From the NCBI GenBank assembly GCA_034044135.1, contig CP139021.1, positions 6,486,001-6,550,000 on the forward strand: a DNA stretch of 64,000 nt, given 5' to 3'. The notes beneath the pieces are model-generated. The model saw only the letters and a program-made list of their open reading frames with translations, had not been told where the DNA came from and ran no database searches. This DNA is from Flammeovirgaceae bacterium SG7u.111 (GTDB lineage: Bacteria > Bacteroidota > Bacteroidia > Cytophagales > Flammeovirgaceae). Position numbers and translations under genes: made by a program. This document shows positions 52,915-62,637 of the stretch, in pieces; position 1 is the first letter of the stretch, and each line of letters begins with the position of its first letter.

Positions 52915-54261
52915 TTATTCTTCAAAAACTTGTTCAAGTTTAATATAATCGATGGCTAACTCTCCTTTTGAAGGCTTCCAATTTCTCTTGAATATACGTA
53001 TCAAGTTATCACCGGCTTTCAACTCAACAATACCAAAATCTATTTCACGAAATGCTTCCGATTGTGGGAAAACAAAGTCTCTGTACTGATGGCTATTAAT
53101 CAAAATATCATGATTCGATTCTCCATCTGGGGAAGCGTATCTTACTTTAAACCGATATTTTTCAGGTTTGGCTACCTGGGCTAAGATGGAAACATGGTCG
53201 TATGGATTATCAAAATTTGTAACATATCCTTTACCGCTGTATCCTTTTATCCATGTATCAACAAACACATTATATAATTCTCCGCCGGCTGCAAATCCAT
53301 TTTCAGCTTCCAATTGAAGGGTTGTTTTGGTTCGCTCCGCATTGCCCAATCCTTTTTTAGAGGGTACAATTGGAATGATATTCCCTTCATTGTCGTAGTT
53401 TAAATAATCTGCCATTACCGAGCGGGTTTCACTTAAACCGCCTGAAAGCCATGCGCTGTGGTAGAACATGATATCCTTTCCTTTGTAAGTCACCGTTCCT
53501 CCGTGGTTTGTACCACCCTGACCTTCAAAATCATCGATAAAACAACCCTTAAATTCGTAAGGGCCTAGTGGCTTATCGGCTACAGCATAAAACATTTTTT
53601 CTGGCCACCGGCGTGGCGTTAATCCTGGGTATGTTAGGTAGTATTTCCCCTTGTATTTGTGTACCCAAGGCCCTTCAAACACATGTGTCAATTGAGAAGT
53701 CAAATCAACATAGGTTTCTGGCTTAATGGACATTAAATCGGCATTTAATTCTGCAGCAAAACATTTACGATCGTGCCCCCAAAACAAGTAGGGAGTTTCG
53801 TCATCATCAATAAAAATTGCAGGGTCTTGACCAAATTCTACACCTTTCACATATCCCAAGTCTGTGAACGGCCCTTCGGGGACATCGCTACGAGCAACAC
53901 CCGTCCTAAAAAGCCCGATCCCAGCTTCTTTCATACAATATATAATGTAGTATTTGTCCCGGTAATATGCCGCATCCATTGCCCAAGCATGGCTCTCCGC
54001 CCATTTCACATTTTCTAAATGTAAAATACGTCCGTGGTCTGTCCAGTTCACCATGTCAGTCGTAGAAAATGCATGATAGCCGGTCATTCCATAGTGGTTG
54101 TTGGAACCAGGTTCATCGTGGGAAGTATACACCCACAAACGACCGTCGTTTGGCCAAACATGTGGTGAAGGATCCGCCGTGAAAACGTGGGTAAAAATTG
54201 GATTTTGGGCAAATGCAGACCCTGTCAGGGTTAAGCAAATTAAAAGGGTATAAAATCTCAT
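52915..54261 (-). CDS. GH43 family glycoside hydrolase with C-terminal carbohydrate-binding module
   Basis: A 448 aa secreted enzyme. The signal peptide is TLLICLTLTGSAFAQ. The five-bladed GH43 propeller (about 20-310) has the base Asp in FTADPSPHVWPND near residue 30, the second Asp in AWAMDAAYYRDKY and the acid Glu in HVFEGPWVHKYKGKYYLTYP near 190. A CBM6/CBM35-like domain (about 315-448) runs from LQLEAENGFAAGG to LAIDYIKLEQ. Family members are xylosidases, arabinosidases or galactosidases; the neighbouring GH95 and sulfatase suggest an L-sugar or galactose side chain. It is 18 bases downstream of the sulfatase gene. Confidence 0.88.
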   Translation of the reverse strand: MRFYTLLICLTLTGSAFAQNPIFTHVFTADPSPHVWPNDGRLWVYTSHDEPGSNNHYGMTGYHAFSTTDMVNWTDHGRILHLENVKWAESHAWAMDAAYYRDKYYIIYCMKEAGIGLFRTGVARSDVPEGPFTDLGYVKGVEFGQDPAIFIDDDETPYLFWGHDRKCFAAELNADLMSIKPETYVDLTSQLTHVFEGPWVHKYKGKYYLTYPGLTPRRWPEKMFYAVADKPLGPYEFKGCFIDDFEGQGGTNHGGTVTYKGKDIMFYHSAWLSGGLSETRSVMADYLNYDNEGNIIPIVPSKKGLGNAERTKTTLQLEAENGFAAGGELYNVFVDTWIKGYSGKGYVTNFDNPYDHVSILAQVAKPEKYRFKVRYASPDGESNHDILINSHQYRDFVFPQSEAFREIDFGIVELKAGDNLIRIFKRNWKPSKGELAIDYIKLEQVFEE

Positions 54262-54279
54262 ATTTTGTATTGTATATTT

Positions 54280-56742
54280 TTAATGATCTAAAGCTACTGA
54301 ATACACTTTGAAATTATCAATTTGTAAATGGGTTCGGGCTTGCCGAAAACCAAACCAGCCTTCGGTATAAGGATTTTGATCGTAGAAGTCCCAATAAATT
54401 CGCCCATCTCTGTACACACTAATTTGATTGTCAACACAAACAATTTTCATCTTGTAGGTTTGATTCGGACCGTTCAAATGCGTCTTATCATTTGACTCAT
54501 GGACTAAGGTGCGCTCACTATTAAAATAGCGACGGAAACGCGTGGTTCTATTTTTATTCCCTCCAATGCCGGCATAGTACATATTATATTTACTATAGTC
54601 CCCCAAACTTCCTTCGCCAGTGGGCTGTTCATTGGGCAACTCAGGATTATGCGCCATCCAAAACAGGTTATGATCTCTGGGCAGACCATCTATCCCATCA
54701 TCATATGTAGTCACTTCATACGTAATAACAACAGGTTGCTCCAGTTTCTGGTTGAACCACACGGTACTTCCCATCTCCGTGTTAATGTCAAGTTTCCCAT
54801 CCACCAAACTTATGCTTGCAGTAGTCTCAATTTCTGTAGTCCAGTTTTCCAATGAAGTATTGAACTCATCCTGATATAATAAACTTTTCTTCAGTTTCTT
54901 ATTGTCATTCATTGCACCAGCTCCGGTTTTCATGTCATATGAGCTATGGCTCGCATAGTTATAATACACGGCGCCTTCCATTTCACCAGCGGCGTTATAA
55001 AACCAGGTTTGAATAAAGGCAGGGCCTTTGGGTAAGTCCTTAATGGAAAAGTTTACTCCGTCAGCGTTTGGGTCAGCCTCCTTTTTTTCGTCTGCATAAA
55101 CTTTATCTCCATTCCAGATTTTTATACGAGCACTTGCTATATCTAGCGCTTTACCCGAACCAGCAGAAGTTAACGTCGTTTCACCTTCAATCTCTTTGGG
55201 CCAACGGCGGAGATCGAAATGGTAAGTACCTGGTTTATCAAGTTCAACGGCAATAAAACCACTGCCTTTAGCACCTTTTTTAACATCATCCTGACTCCAA
55301 ATCACAGTCCCATGAAAATCGTGAGCCAAAAGATGCGATTCAGGCTCTTCAGAGTTGTCCAAAATAATACGGGTGTATTCGCTGGAACGCTCATCTACAA
55401 GTTTCCACCATGCTTCATATTCTTCTTTTAGTTCGGCAACAACAGCTTTGTGAACAGGGTCGCCAATAATGTCGTTTTTCTGTGCCTCGTCAACCAAAAC
55501 ATCATACAGTTCCCAGTCGGAATCGCTACTAGTCCGGGTCAAGCGCCATTTGTGTTTTATGACATCACCATCCCAGCTATCTTTTTTTACAGACAATTTT
55601 TTGTACTTCTCAGGAAATTCAGTCCACATATCATTGATAGTAACTGCTCTGTTTTTATAATCTATCGGGTCGTTTGATGGGTCATCATCTAGGAAAGGCT
55701 TGAAGCTTCGTCCACGAATTTTTAGCTTTTCAGGTCTGTTTTCCACATCCTCAAGTCCTAACATATCCATAAAGGTCGGCAACCAGTCGATGTGGGCAGT
55801 TAATGGTAACACATCTCCCCCTTTTCCATCTCCTCCAAGGTTTCCATTTGCCCACCTGATAAAGCATGGAACCCGAGTACCTCCATCGTAATTAGACCCT
55901 TTTCCTCCTCGCAAGGGACCGCCTGCACCATTGTCGGTAGTAAATATTAGTATCGTGTTATCAGCAATCCCCTTGTCGTCAAGAAACTTCAATAACCTAC
56001 CAAAGTTTTTATCAATATTTTCGATGGTTCCCGTTTTAGCACTCACCCCAGAACGAGCATCAGGGGGCATAACATGGGGGGCATGTGCGGTGGCAAGAGG
56101 AATATAGGCAAAAAATGGCTTATTCTTTTGGATGTTTTCATCCATAAAATCCATGGCGCAGCTGATAAAAAAGTTGGTGGTAAAAGCTCCCTCAATCCCA
56201 TCATCTTCATCGACCATTTTTACCAAAGAATCATTCACCCACATGCTGGCACTTTGGTTGGTATTCCCCCAATAATCGGGCAATTGGCCAGTACCTCCGC
56301 CTTTGGTCCAAGCTACATACTCGAATCCGCGGTCTTTAGGGCGAAAGGGGTAATTATCCCCCAAATGCCATTTAAAAAATAGTCCGGTAGCATAACCATT
56401 GGCCTTAAAAATATCTGCCATGGTGATTTCATCGGCGCGCAGCATATTTCGACCGTTGATGGTATGCCAAACACCCACCACATCACTTGGCCTTCCTGTT
56501 AAAAGTGCCGCCCGTGTTGGTGAGCAACTTGGGGAAACATGAAAGTCGGTCAATCGAACAGCATCCTTTGCAAACCCATCAATACTAGGAGTTTGTGGTC
56601 CATTTTCCTTATAATACGAAAAGGCATTGTGGCTAATATCATCGGGCATTACAAAAATCACATTGGGCCTGTCCGTCGATTGAGCAGAAAGAGTAAGAGG
56701 TGTTATTAAAGTTAAAAAAAATAATAGCCGCAAAAGTTTCAT
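54280..56742 (-). CDS. S1 family sulfatase fused to a C-terminal jelly-roll domain
   Basis: An 820 aa protein. The signal peptide is LLFFLTLITPLTLSAQ. The sulfatase part (about 20-600) has DDIS metal ligands near residue 34 and the maturation site SPSCSPTRAALLTGRPS near 73, of the Cys type that becomes formylglycine (C-x-P-x-R). IFTTDNGAGGPLRGGKGSNY near 267 holds further ligands. A C-terminal domain (about 625-820, LYQDEFNTSLENW to LQIDNFKVYS) looks like a beta-jelly-roll similar to DUF6250 or laminin-G-type modules. The fusion makes it longer than usual sulfatases. It removes sulfate ester from a glycan. The maturase (anSME) is not in the window. Confidence 0.88.
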   Translation of the reverse strand: MKLLRLLFFLTLITPLTLSAQSTDRPNVIFVMPDDISHNAFSYYKENGPQTPSIDGFAKDAVRLTDFHVSPSCSPTRAALLTGRPSDVVGVWHTINGRNMLRADEITMADIFKANGYATGLFFKWHLGDNYPFRPKDRGFEYVAWTKGGGTGQLPDYWGNTNQSASMWVNDSLVKMVDEDDGIEGAFTTNFFISCAMDFMDENIQKNKPFFAYIPLATAHAPHVMPPDARSGVSAKTGTIENIDKNFGRLLKFLDDKGIADNTILIFTTDNGAGGPLRGGKGSNYDGGTRVPCFIRWANGNLGGDGKGGDVLPLTAHIDWLPTFMDMLGLEDVENRPEKLKIRGRSFKPFLDDDPSNDPIDYKNRAVTINDMWTEFPEKYKKLSVKKDSWDGDVIKHKWRLTRTSSDSDWELYDVLVDEAQKNDIIGDPVHKAVVAELKEEYEAWWKLVDERSSEYTRIILDNSEEPESHLLAHDFHGTVIWSQDDVKKGAKGSGFIAVELDKPGTYHFDLRRWPKEIEGETTLTSAGSGKALDIASARIKIWNGDKVYADEKKEADPNADGVNFSIKDLPKGPAFIQTWFYNAAGEMEGAVYYNYASHSSYDMKTGAGAMNDNKKLKKSLLYQDEFNTSLENWTTEIETTASISLVDGKLDINTEMGSTVWFNQKLEQPVVITYEVTTYDDGIDGLPRDHNLFWMAHNPELPNEQPTGEGSLGDYSKYNMYYAGIGGNKNRTTRFRRYFNSERTLVHESNDKTHLNGPNQTYKMKIVCVDNQISVYRDGRIYWDFYDQNPYTEGWFGFRQARTHLQIDNFKVYSVALDH

Positions 56743-56860
56743 GTCCTTTCTTTTTTTACAAAAATATTTTTAATGTCTGAAGTTATCCAAAGTAACAGCC
56801 CTCTCATATTTGACTAGAAAACCCTTCCTTAGATAACTTCTCCTTGTACAATTCCCCAAC

Positions 56861-59440
56861 CTACTTCTTCACCAAAACAACTTTCTCCCCTGCCTTCGTT
56901 TCAACATCATATAGATATGTATCTGGCAGATCAAATCCCTTCAACACTGCTTTTTCAGAAATTAATGGTTCTTTGATCGACGGAGTTTGGTAAAATGGAT
57001 TTTCGTTGTCTCCATTGGCAACCGTAAGGCCTCCTCCTCCTTCCAAAGCCAATTCCGAATAGCTTCTGATACGGCAATTGCCACCTAATTTTGATTTGAT
57101 AATAGCCTTAACTACCTCTCCGTCTTTCCATTCCAATTCTTCTATTTCGAAACCGCCTCGTGCCCGTAAACCAGTAACTTTTCCTGTTTTCCAAGCGTCG
57201 GGCAATGCTGGGATCAGGTGAATAGCACCATCGTGACTTTGAAGCATCATTTCGGTTAAGCCCGAAGTAAAACCAAAGTTTCCATCGATTTGGAAGGGAG
57301 GGTGGGCATCCAACATATTGGCATAGGTTCCGCCACCTTTGGGAGAACCAGGACGGCCAACCAATTTAATTTGGTCGGTCATCATTTTATAAGCATGGTT
57401 ACCGTCCAGCAAGCGAGCCCATTGGTTAATCTTCCAGTTCATAGACCAACCGGTTGATGGGTCTCCACGATAAACCAATACATTTCTGGTAGCCTCGGCT
57501 AATTCCGGGGTACGGAAAGGTGAAAACTGATTGGAAGGGTGCATGCCGTATAATTGCGAAATATGGCGGTGCTTATCTTCTGGGCTGTCCCAGTCGTTAA
57601 TCCATTCCTGAACTTGACCATGCTGACCAATTTGATTTGGCGCCAACTTAGGAAGAGTGCCTTCAATTTGTTTAACCAGCCCGGCATCAGTACCCAATAC
57701 TTTAGCTGCCTCAGCAGTTTTAGTCAGTATATCAAATATCAGTTGATTATCCATGGTAGTCGCATAAGCAATATTTACCATGTTTGGCATATGTGCAGGC
57801 CTGTTTTCAGGTGAAGTAGAAGGGGCAAAAATTAACCAGCCATTATCAGGTTCGGGCGTTAAAAAGCTAAGGCAAAACTCGGCAGCACCTTTCATGGCAG
57901 GATATACATCCCGCAAATAGTCCAAATCGCCATTATATAAGTACTTTTCCCATAAATGCTGGCTCAACCAAAGCCCACCACTTGGCCACATCCCCCAAGT
58001 TGCGCCGTCAACTGGGCCGCAGATGCGCCATAAGTCCGTATTATGATGGCATACCCACCCATCAGCTCCGTACATATCCTGGGCGGTTTGCTGACCGGCC
58101 ACCGATAGTTCTTTTACCAACTCAATCAACGGTTCATGGGTTTCACTAAGGTTCGTAGGCTCAGCAGGCCAGTAATTCATTTCCGTATTAATATTTACGG
58201 TATAAGCACTTTTCCATGGAGGTGTGAGCTGATTACACCATATCCCTTGCAAATTACCAGCTTGACCACCTGGCTGCGAAGAACAGATCAACAGGTAGCG
58301 TCCATACTGAAAATATAGGGCCGCTAAAGCAGGGTCATTCCCTTGGCTAAATTCTTTAATACGAACATCAGTAGGATTCTTAACGGAATCGGTTGCGCCC
58401 AAATCAAGCGAAACCCTATTGAAATAATTTTGGTAAAAAGCGGAATGTTCAGACTTTAACTGCTCATAATTTTTCTTTTCGGCTCCAGCTAAATACCCTA
58501 CGGCACGCTCGTGCTCATCGGCACTGACATCTTGATAGTTTACAAAGTTAGTCGCAATAGATACATACAAAGTAGCACTATTGGCATCGGTTAAAGAAAG
58601 GTTGTTACCAGATGTGTGTAATACGCCGCCATCAGGTACAATTTTAAGCCTCGACTCAAAATCTATGCGCCCTTTAATTGGAGTTGTATCTATGGGGGTT
58701 CTCTTGCTTTTGGTATCGGCACAAGTTCCTGTCATTTTTAGTATTTCCATCCCTTCGGTTTCAACTCTGACAGCAGCTGGCTCGGGCCTGTCCATGCCTG
58801 CGGAGAAAGAAAGCTTACCTTTTTCGCTAGCCGTAAGCCTTATTATCAACACCTGATCGGTAAAGGAGGTAAACACTTCTCGGGTATATACTACACCATC
58901 CACTGTGTAAGAGGTTTTAGCAACGGCATTTTCAATATCCAACTCTCGGTAATAATCAGAGTAATTTGCATGACCTTCAAAGTTGAGTCGCAGATTACCT
59001 ACTGTTTCATAATTCATACCATGCGATATTTTTGAAATAATATTCGCATTAGCCAGATCGTGAGCTTCTTTGTATTTTCCATCAAACAACAGTTGACGAA
59101 TTTCTTCTAAAACCTCCTTGGCTTCGGGGTTGTCGTTTCGGTGTGGTCCACCTGACCATAGGGTTTCTTCATTCAACTGAATATTCTCCTGATCAGGAAT
59201 CCCAAATACCATTGCTCCTAGCCGACCATTCCCAATGGGTAACGCTTCATTCCAATTAGCTGCAGGGGCATCATACCATAGCTTCAAAGAAGAGGGTTGA
59301 TCAACGTCAGCCTGCATACACGACATGCATAAAACACTCAGAAATACAGCTATCCAATAAGGAATAAAACGATTTGGTTTTCGGTTTTTATTTTCTGATA
59401 AAACATTTAGCCTCAACGAATCTTTACCATTCTCTTTCAT
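56861..59440 (-). CDS. GH95 family glycosidase (alpha-L-fucosidase or alpha-L-galactosidase), copy 1
   Basis: An 859 aa lipoprotein-like enzyme: leader FLSVLCMSCMQADVD near residue 40. The GH95 family signature APAANWNEALPIGNGRLGAM, then NEETLWSGGPHRNDNPEA, opens the protein. The catalytic (alpha/alpha)6 core holds TVNINTEMNYWPAEPTNLSE, HHNTDLWRICGPVDGATWGM, and VQEWINDWDSPEDKHRHISQ near 600. The Asn-Ile-Asn of the first motif should match the pair that activates water in characterised members. An all-strand C-terminal domain ends in VLVKK. The paralogue at 59884 is only distantly similar, so they may act on different linkages. Confidence 0.92.
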   Translation of the reverse strand: MKENGKDSLRLNVLSENKNRKPNRFIPYWIAVFLSVLCMSCMQADVDQPSSLKLWYDAPAANWNEALPIGNGRLGAMVFGIPDQENIQLNEETLWSGGPHRNDNPEAKEVLEEIRQLLFDGKYKEAHDLANANIISKISHGMNYETVGNLRLNFEGHANYSDYYRELDIENAVAKTSYTVDGVVYTREVFTSFTDQVLIIRLTASEKGKLSFSAGMDRPEPAAVRVETEGMEILKMTGTCADTKSKRTPIDTTPIKGRIDFESRLKIVPDGGVLHTSGNNLSLTDANSATLYVSIATNFVNYQDVSADEHERAVGYLAGAEKKNYEQLKSEHSAFYQNYFNRVSLDLGATDSVKNPTDVRIKEFSQGNDPALAALYFQYGRYLLICSSQPGGQAGNLQGIWCNQLTPPWKSAYTVNINTEMNYWPAEPTNLSETHEPLIELVKELSVAGQQTAQDMYGADGWVCHHNTDLWRICGPVDGATWGMWPSGGLWLSQHLWEKYLYNGDLDYLRDVYPAMKGAAEFCLSFLTPEPDNGWLIFAPSTSPENRPAHMPNMVNIAYATTMDNQLIFDILTKTAEAAKVLGTDAGLVKQIEGTLPKLAPNQIGQHGQVQEWINDWDSPEDKHRHISQLYGMHPSNQFSPFRTPELAEATRNVLVYRGDPSTGWSMNWKINQWARLLDGNHAYKMMTDQIKLVGRPGSPKGGGTYANMLDAHPPFQIDGNFGFTSGLTEMMLQSHDGAIHLIPALPDAWKTGKVTGLRARGGFEIEELEWKDGEVVKAIIKSKLGGNCRIRSYSELALEGGGGLTVANGDNENPFYQTPSIKEPLISEKAVLKGFDLPDTYLYDVETKAGEKVVLVKK

Positions 59441-59883
59441 TTCAATATTTTTAATTAATGTTCATCTTAGCCCAAAAGCTGTTTTGAAGCTAAATTTAAA
59501 AATGGTTATAGCTTATTTTGCCTCATTATGCACCGAAAGAAGCTATAATAAATTTGAAGGTATGTTTCCAAACAGCTTCTCAAGAAAGTAAATAATATTT
59601 AGGTCTGGCAATACCTGCAAATCACACGCCCAATGGCAATCATATGGACTGTTTCACTACAAAAACTCTCAAGTCAGAAGACTAAAAAAATCCTCATTCA
59701 TGCCATTTTAGATGTTCTCCAACTCACCTCCAGAGATATTATAATTAGGATTTATCTTGTATTAAAAAGAAGCAATCAACAGTAATATTAGTGTTGACTA
59801 TTGCTTGAATAAAAAATGTACTAGGCCAGGCGATCATCTCCCGACCCAGTAAATTTAAGGTTCAACAAATAAAAATGGCAACT
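59441..59883. other. Intergenic region between the two GH95 genes
   Basis: About 440 AT-rich bases with no gene. It holds the terminator of the upstream GH95 gene (59770-59806) and, nearer 59440, should hold the promoter of the downstream GH95-sulfatase-GH43 unit. Confidence 0.5.
59770..59806 (-). terminator. Terminator after GH95 copy 2
   Basis: On the minus strand AAGCAAT / ATTGCTT with inner CAAC/GTTG pairing around AATATT is followed by CTTTTTAAT. It lies about 80 bases past the end of GH95 copy 2, so the next GH95 gene probably has its own promoter. Confidence 0.65.
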
Positions 59884-62265
59884 TTATTCAAAATCAGCCT
59901 CTGAAATAGTAATTGTCTCACCCTCAGCAATTGAATACTCAAGGGTTTTCTCACCATGACGGACAACTAGTGGCTTGCCTAAAAGTGATTTGATTTTACA
60001 CTGTACCAATTTTCCTTCTTCCCATTCAATATCCACCTCAAATCCATCCCTTGCACGGAGGCCTTTTACCGAACCATTTGCCCAAGCTTTGGGAAGTGCT
60101 GGCAGAAGATGAATTTCATTATTTTGACTTTGAACCAGCATTTCAGCAATGCCGGCCGTAGCACCAAAATTGGCATCGATTTGGAAAACTCGCCTTCCAC
60201 TAAGCAAGTTTGAGGTCAGCCCATGCATCACATGGTTGTTGAGCATACTATGGGCACGGTCACCGTCACCTACACGAGCCCATAAAGAAATTCGCCATGC
60301 CCCTGGCCAACCGCCAGAGTTTCCTCTTTGAATCAGTGATGTTTTTGCCGCCTCAAAAAGGTCGGGAGTATCATAAGGATTAATCTGCTTACTTGGATAT
60401 AGCCCATAGAGGTGCGAAACATGGCTATGAGGATTGTTGGGATTATCCCAGTCTTCCTGCCATTCTTGAAGCTGGCCATGTTTGCCAATTTTCATTGGAG
60501 CTAGGCGATCTTTTGTTTTCTTCACTTTCTTTCTAAAATCCTTATCCACCCCCAAAACCTCAGATGCCTTCATGCAATTGGCAAAAAGGTCGTTCAGAAT
60601 CTGTAAATCCATAGTAGGCCCTGCACAAAGCGATGCCCCACTGCGGTCCGAACTCATCCCGTCCTTGTTTGTTCCTCCATGACTATGTTCTGGCGAAATT
60701 GATGGAGAAGTAATAAGGTATCCATCTTCATTCTTCACAAGAGCATCAAGGAAAAATTCAGCCGCCCCTTTCATGATCGGATATGATTTTTTCAGATGTT
60801 CGATATCGCCGGTGTACAGGTAATGTTCCCAAAGGTGTTGGCACAACCATGCGCCACCTGTTGGCCACATGCCCCAATGTGCCCCATCGACCGGTGCTGT
60901 GCCCCGCCATAGGTCTGTGTTGTGATGAACCACCCAACCACCAGCTTTATAATGGACTTCGGCCGTTTTCTTTCCTGGTTCTTGCAACTCGCCAACCATA
61001 CGAAGGAAAGGTTCGTGACATTCACTAAGGTTACCAACCTCTGCCACCCAATAGTTCATTTGAATATTGATATTGATAGTGTACTTACTGCACCACGGAG
61101 GGTTGATCGTTCCATTCCAGATTCCTTGCAGGTTAAGCGGTTGTGTACCAGGACGAGATCCGGCAATCATCAAATATCGACCGTATTGGAAAAGCTGTTC
61201 ATCAAGTAGAGGATCTGCCCCTCCATCTATTACACTTTTAAGTCGTTGGTCTGTAGGCAAATCATCATTTTTACCTCCAAGGTCAAGAGATACACGGTCA
61301 AAAAGCGCTGAGTAATCATCAGTATGCCTTTTGTAGAGTTGGCTAAAGGATTTGCCCTCTGTATTGGCTATGTATGCATTTACTTTTTTTACAGGATCAC
61401 CGCTTACATCTTTGGCATTAACAAAACTGGTGGCTGCTACATAAACAAGCGTAACCGAGTTGGCATCCCTTACAGAGATTTTACTTCCTTGATCAATAAC
61501 CTCCCCACCTTCTGCCAATACTTTCACCTTTGCCGCAAATTTGATCCCCTCGCCTTCCCATGGACCAATCAACCCTCTTTCCTTGCGTTTCCCTAGCTGA
61601 CCGGTCATCAAAAGGGCATTGCCATCTAATACTTCGGATGTTGAGCGATGTGGACTAGTCAGCAACAAATCGAAAGTGATTTTCCCTCGCCCGCTGCTCT
61701 CAAGCCGCATAACGATGGCTTGGTCAGGATACGAGGCAAATGTTTTGCGTGTATAGTCAACTCCTCCAATAGTGTAGCTGACCGTACTTACTGCTTTTTC
61801 TAAATCGAGCTCGCGTCGATAATTCTGTGATTTTTCGCTCTGGGAAAACATGAGAAAAAGATCGCCAAGTGGCTGGTAGGCCATTTGCTTAACTGGGTTA
61901 CCCATCATTTTCCCGGCCAGCTTTTCAGCTTCTATGTACTTCCCTTCGTCGAGCAACTTACGGACAGCCGCCAGATGCTGATAGGCATCAGGATTAGCGT
62001 AATCGTGCGGGCCACCATTCCATAAAGTTTCTTCATTTAGCTGCAGTTGTTCTTGGTGGATTCCTCCATATATCATAGCTCCCAATCGACCATTTCCGAT
62101 GGGCAACGCCTTGGTCCATTCTGTTGCCGGCTCTGTGTACCAAAGCGATAACTTGTTGTCTTTGGTTGTAGTCTCTTGCGACTGGGCAAAACATATAGTT
62201 GGTTTTCCAAACAGTGAACTCAGCCCTCCTATTATAAGGGCAAAGAGAAAGTGCTTTATTTTCAT
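59884..62265 (-). CDS. GH95 family glycosidase, copy 2
   Basis: A 793 aa secreted enzyme: leader FALIIGGLSSLFGKPTICFA. It opens with SLWYTEPATEWTKALPIGNG and NEETLWNGGPHDYANPDAYQ. The core has TININIQMNYWVAEVGNLSE, HHNTDLWRGTAPVDGAHWGM and LQEWQEDWDNPNNPHSHVSH. The Asn-Ile-Asn and Gln-Glu-Trp sites are kept, but the stretch after EDWD (NPNNPHSHVS) lacks the PEDKHRH pattern of copy 1, so specificity may differ. C-terminal strands end ETITISEADFE. It follows the SusD gene across a terminator. Confidence 0.92.
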   Translation of the reverse strand: MKIKHFLFALIIGGLSSLFGKPTICFAQSQETTTKDNKLSLWYTEPATEWTKALPIGNGRLGAMIYGGIHQEQLQLNEETLWNGGPHDYANPDAYQHLAAVRKLLDEGKYIEAEKLAGKMMGNPVKQMAYQPLGDLFLMFSQSEKSQNYRRELDLEKAVSTVSYTIGGVDYTRKTFASYPDQAIVMRLESSGRGKITFDLLLTSPHRSTSEVLDGNALLMTGQLGKRKERGLIGPWEGEGIKFAAKVKVLAEGGEVIDQGSKISVRDANSVTLVYVAATSFVNAKDVSGDPVKKVNAYIANTEGKSFSQLYKRHTDDYSALFDRVSLDLGGKNDDLPTDQRLKSVIDGGADPLLDEQLFQYGRYLMIAGSRPGTQPLNLQGIWNGTINPPWCSKYTININIQMNYWVAEVGNLSECHEPFLRMVGELQEPGKKTAEVHYKAGGWVVHHNTDLWRGTAPVDGAHWGMWPTGGAWLCQHLWEHYLYTGDIEHLKKSYPIMKGAAEFFLDALVKNEDGYLITSPSISPEHSHGGTNKDGMSSDRSGASLCAGPTMDLQILNDLFANCMKASEVLGVDKDFRKKVKKTKDRLAPMKIGKHGQLQEWQEDWDNPNNPHSHVSHLYGLYPSKQINPYDTPDLFEAAKTSLIQRGNSGGWPGAWRISLWARVGDGDRAHSMLNNHVMHGLTSNLLSGRRVFQIDANFGATAGIAEMLVQSQNNEIHLLPALPKAWANGSVKGLRARDGFEVDIEWEEGKLVQCKIKSLLGKPLVVRHGEKTLEYSIAEGETITISEADFE

Positions 62266-62637
62266 ATTATTTTAGGGTCTTGAAGTTTTAAAGCATGTTT
62301 AAAATAAATCTGCTTCGCTACAAATGCGCATATCGCACCCGTACCCGAGTCGAGAACTTTACTTCGAAATATTATAGTTTTCACTGAACAGCGCTGTTCC
62401 ACGGTGGCTGCTACTGGGACACCAGTCCGATAAAACATTTACTTCTTTGGTAAGAATCACAATCTGAGCATTTTCCCTTGAAAGGATAATTTTAAACAAG
62501 CTCTTATTTTGATGAAAAAAGGTAAAAAAACTGATAGTATCGATTGTCTATCCTTATAATAAGGACTTCAATCATGTCTAGAAAATAGGCCACCGAAAAA
62601 AACCAGTGGCCTCACTAAAATTTATACTAACGCTCTA
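62266..62637. other. Intergenic region between SusD and GH95 copy 2
   Basis: About 370 bases with no gene. Apart from the terminator at 62587, it has a perfect 14-base palindrome GAACAGCGCTGTTC at 62386-62399, a possible operator. Confidence 0.45.
62587..62612 (-). terminator. Terminator after the second SusD gene
   Basis: On the minus strand AGGCCAC / GTGGCCT (7 bp, 12-base loop) is followed by ATTTTCT. It lies about 25 bases past the SusD stop and separates SusCD from the enzyme genes. Confidence 0.68.
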
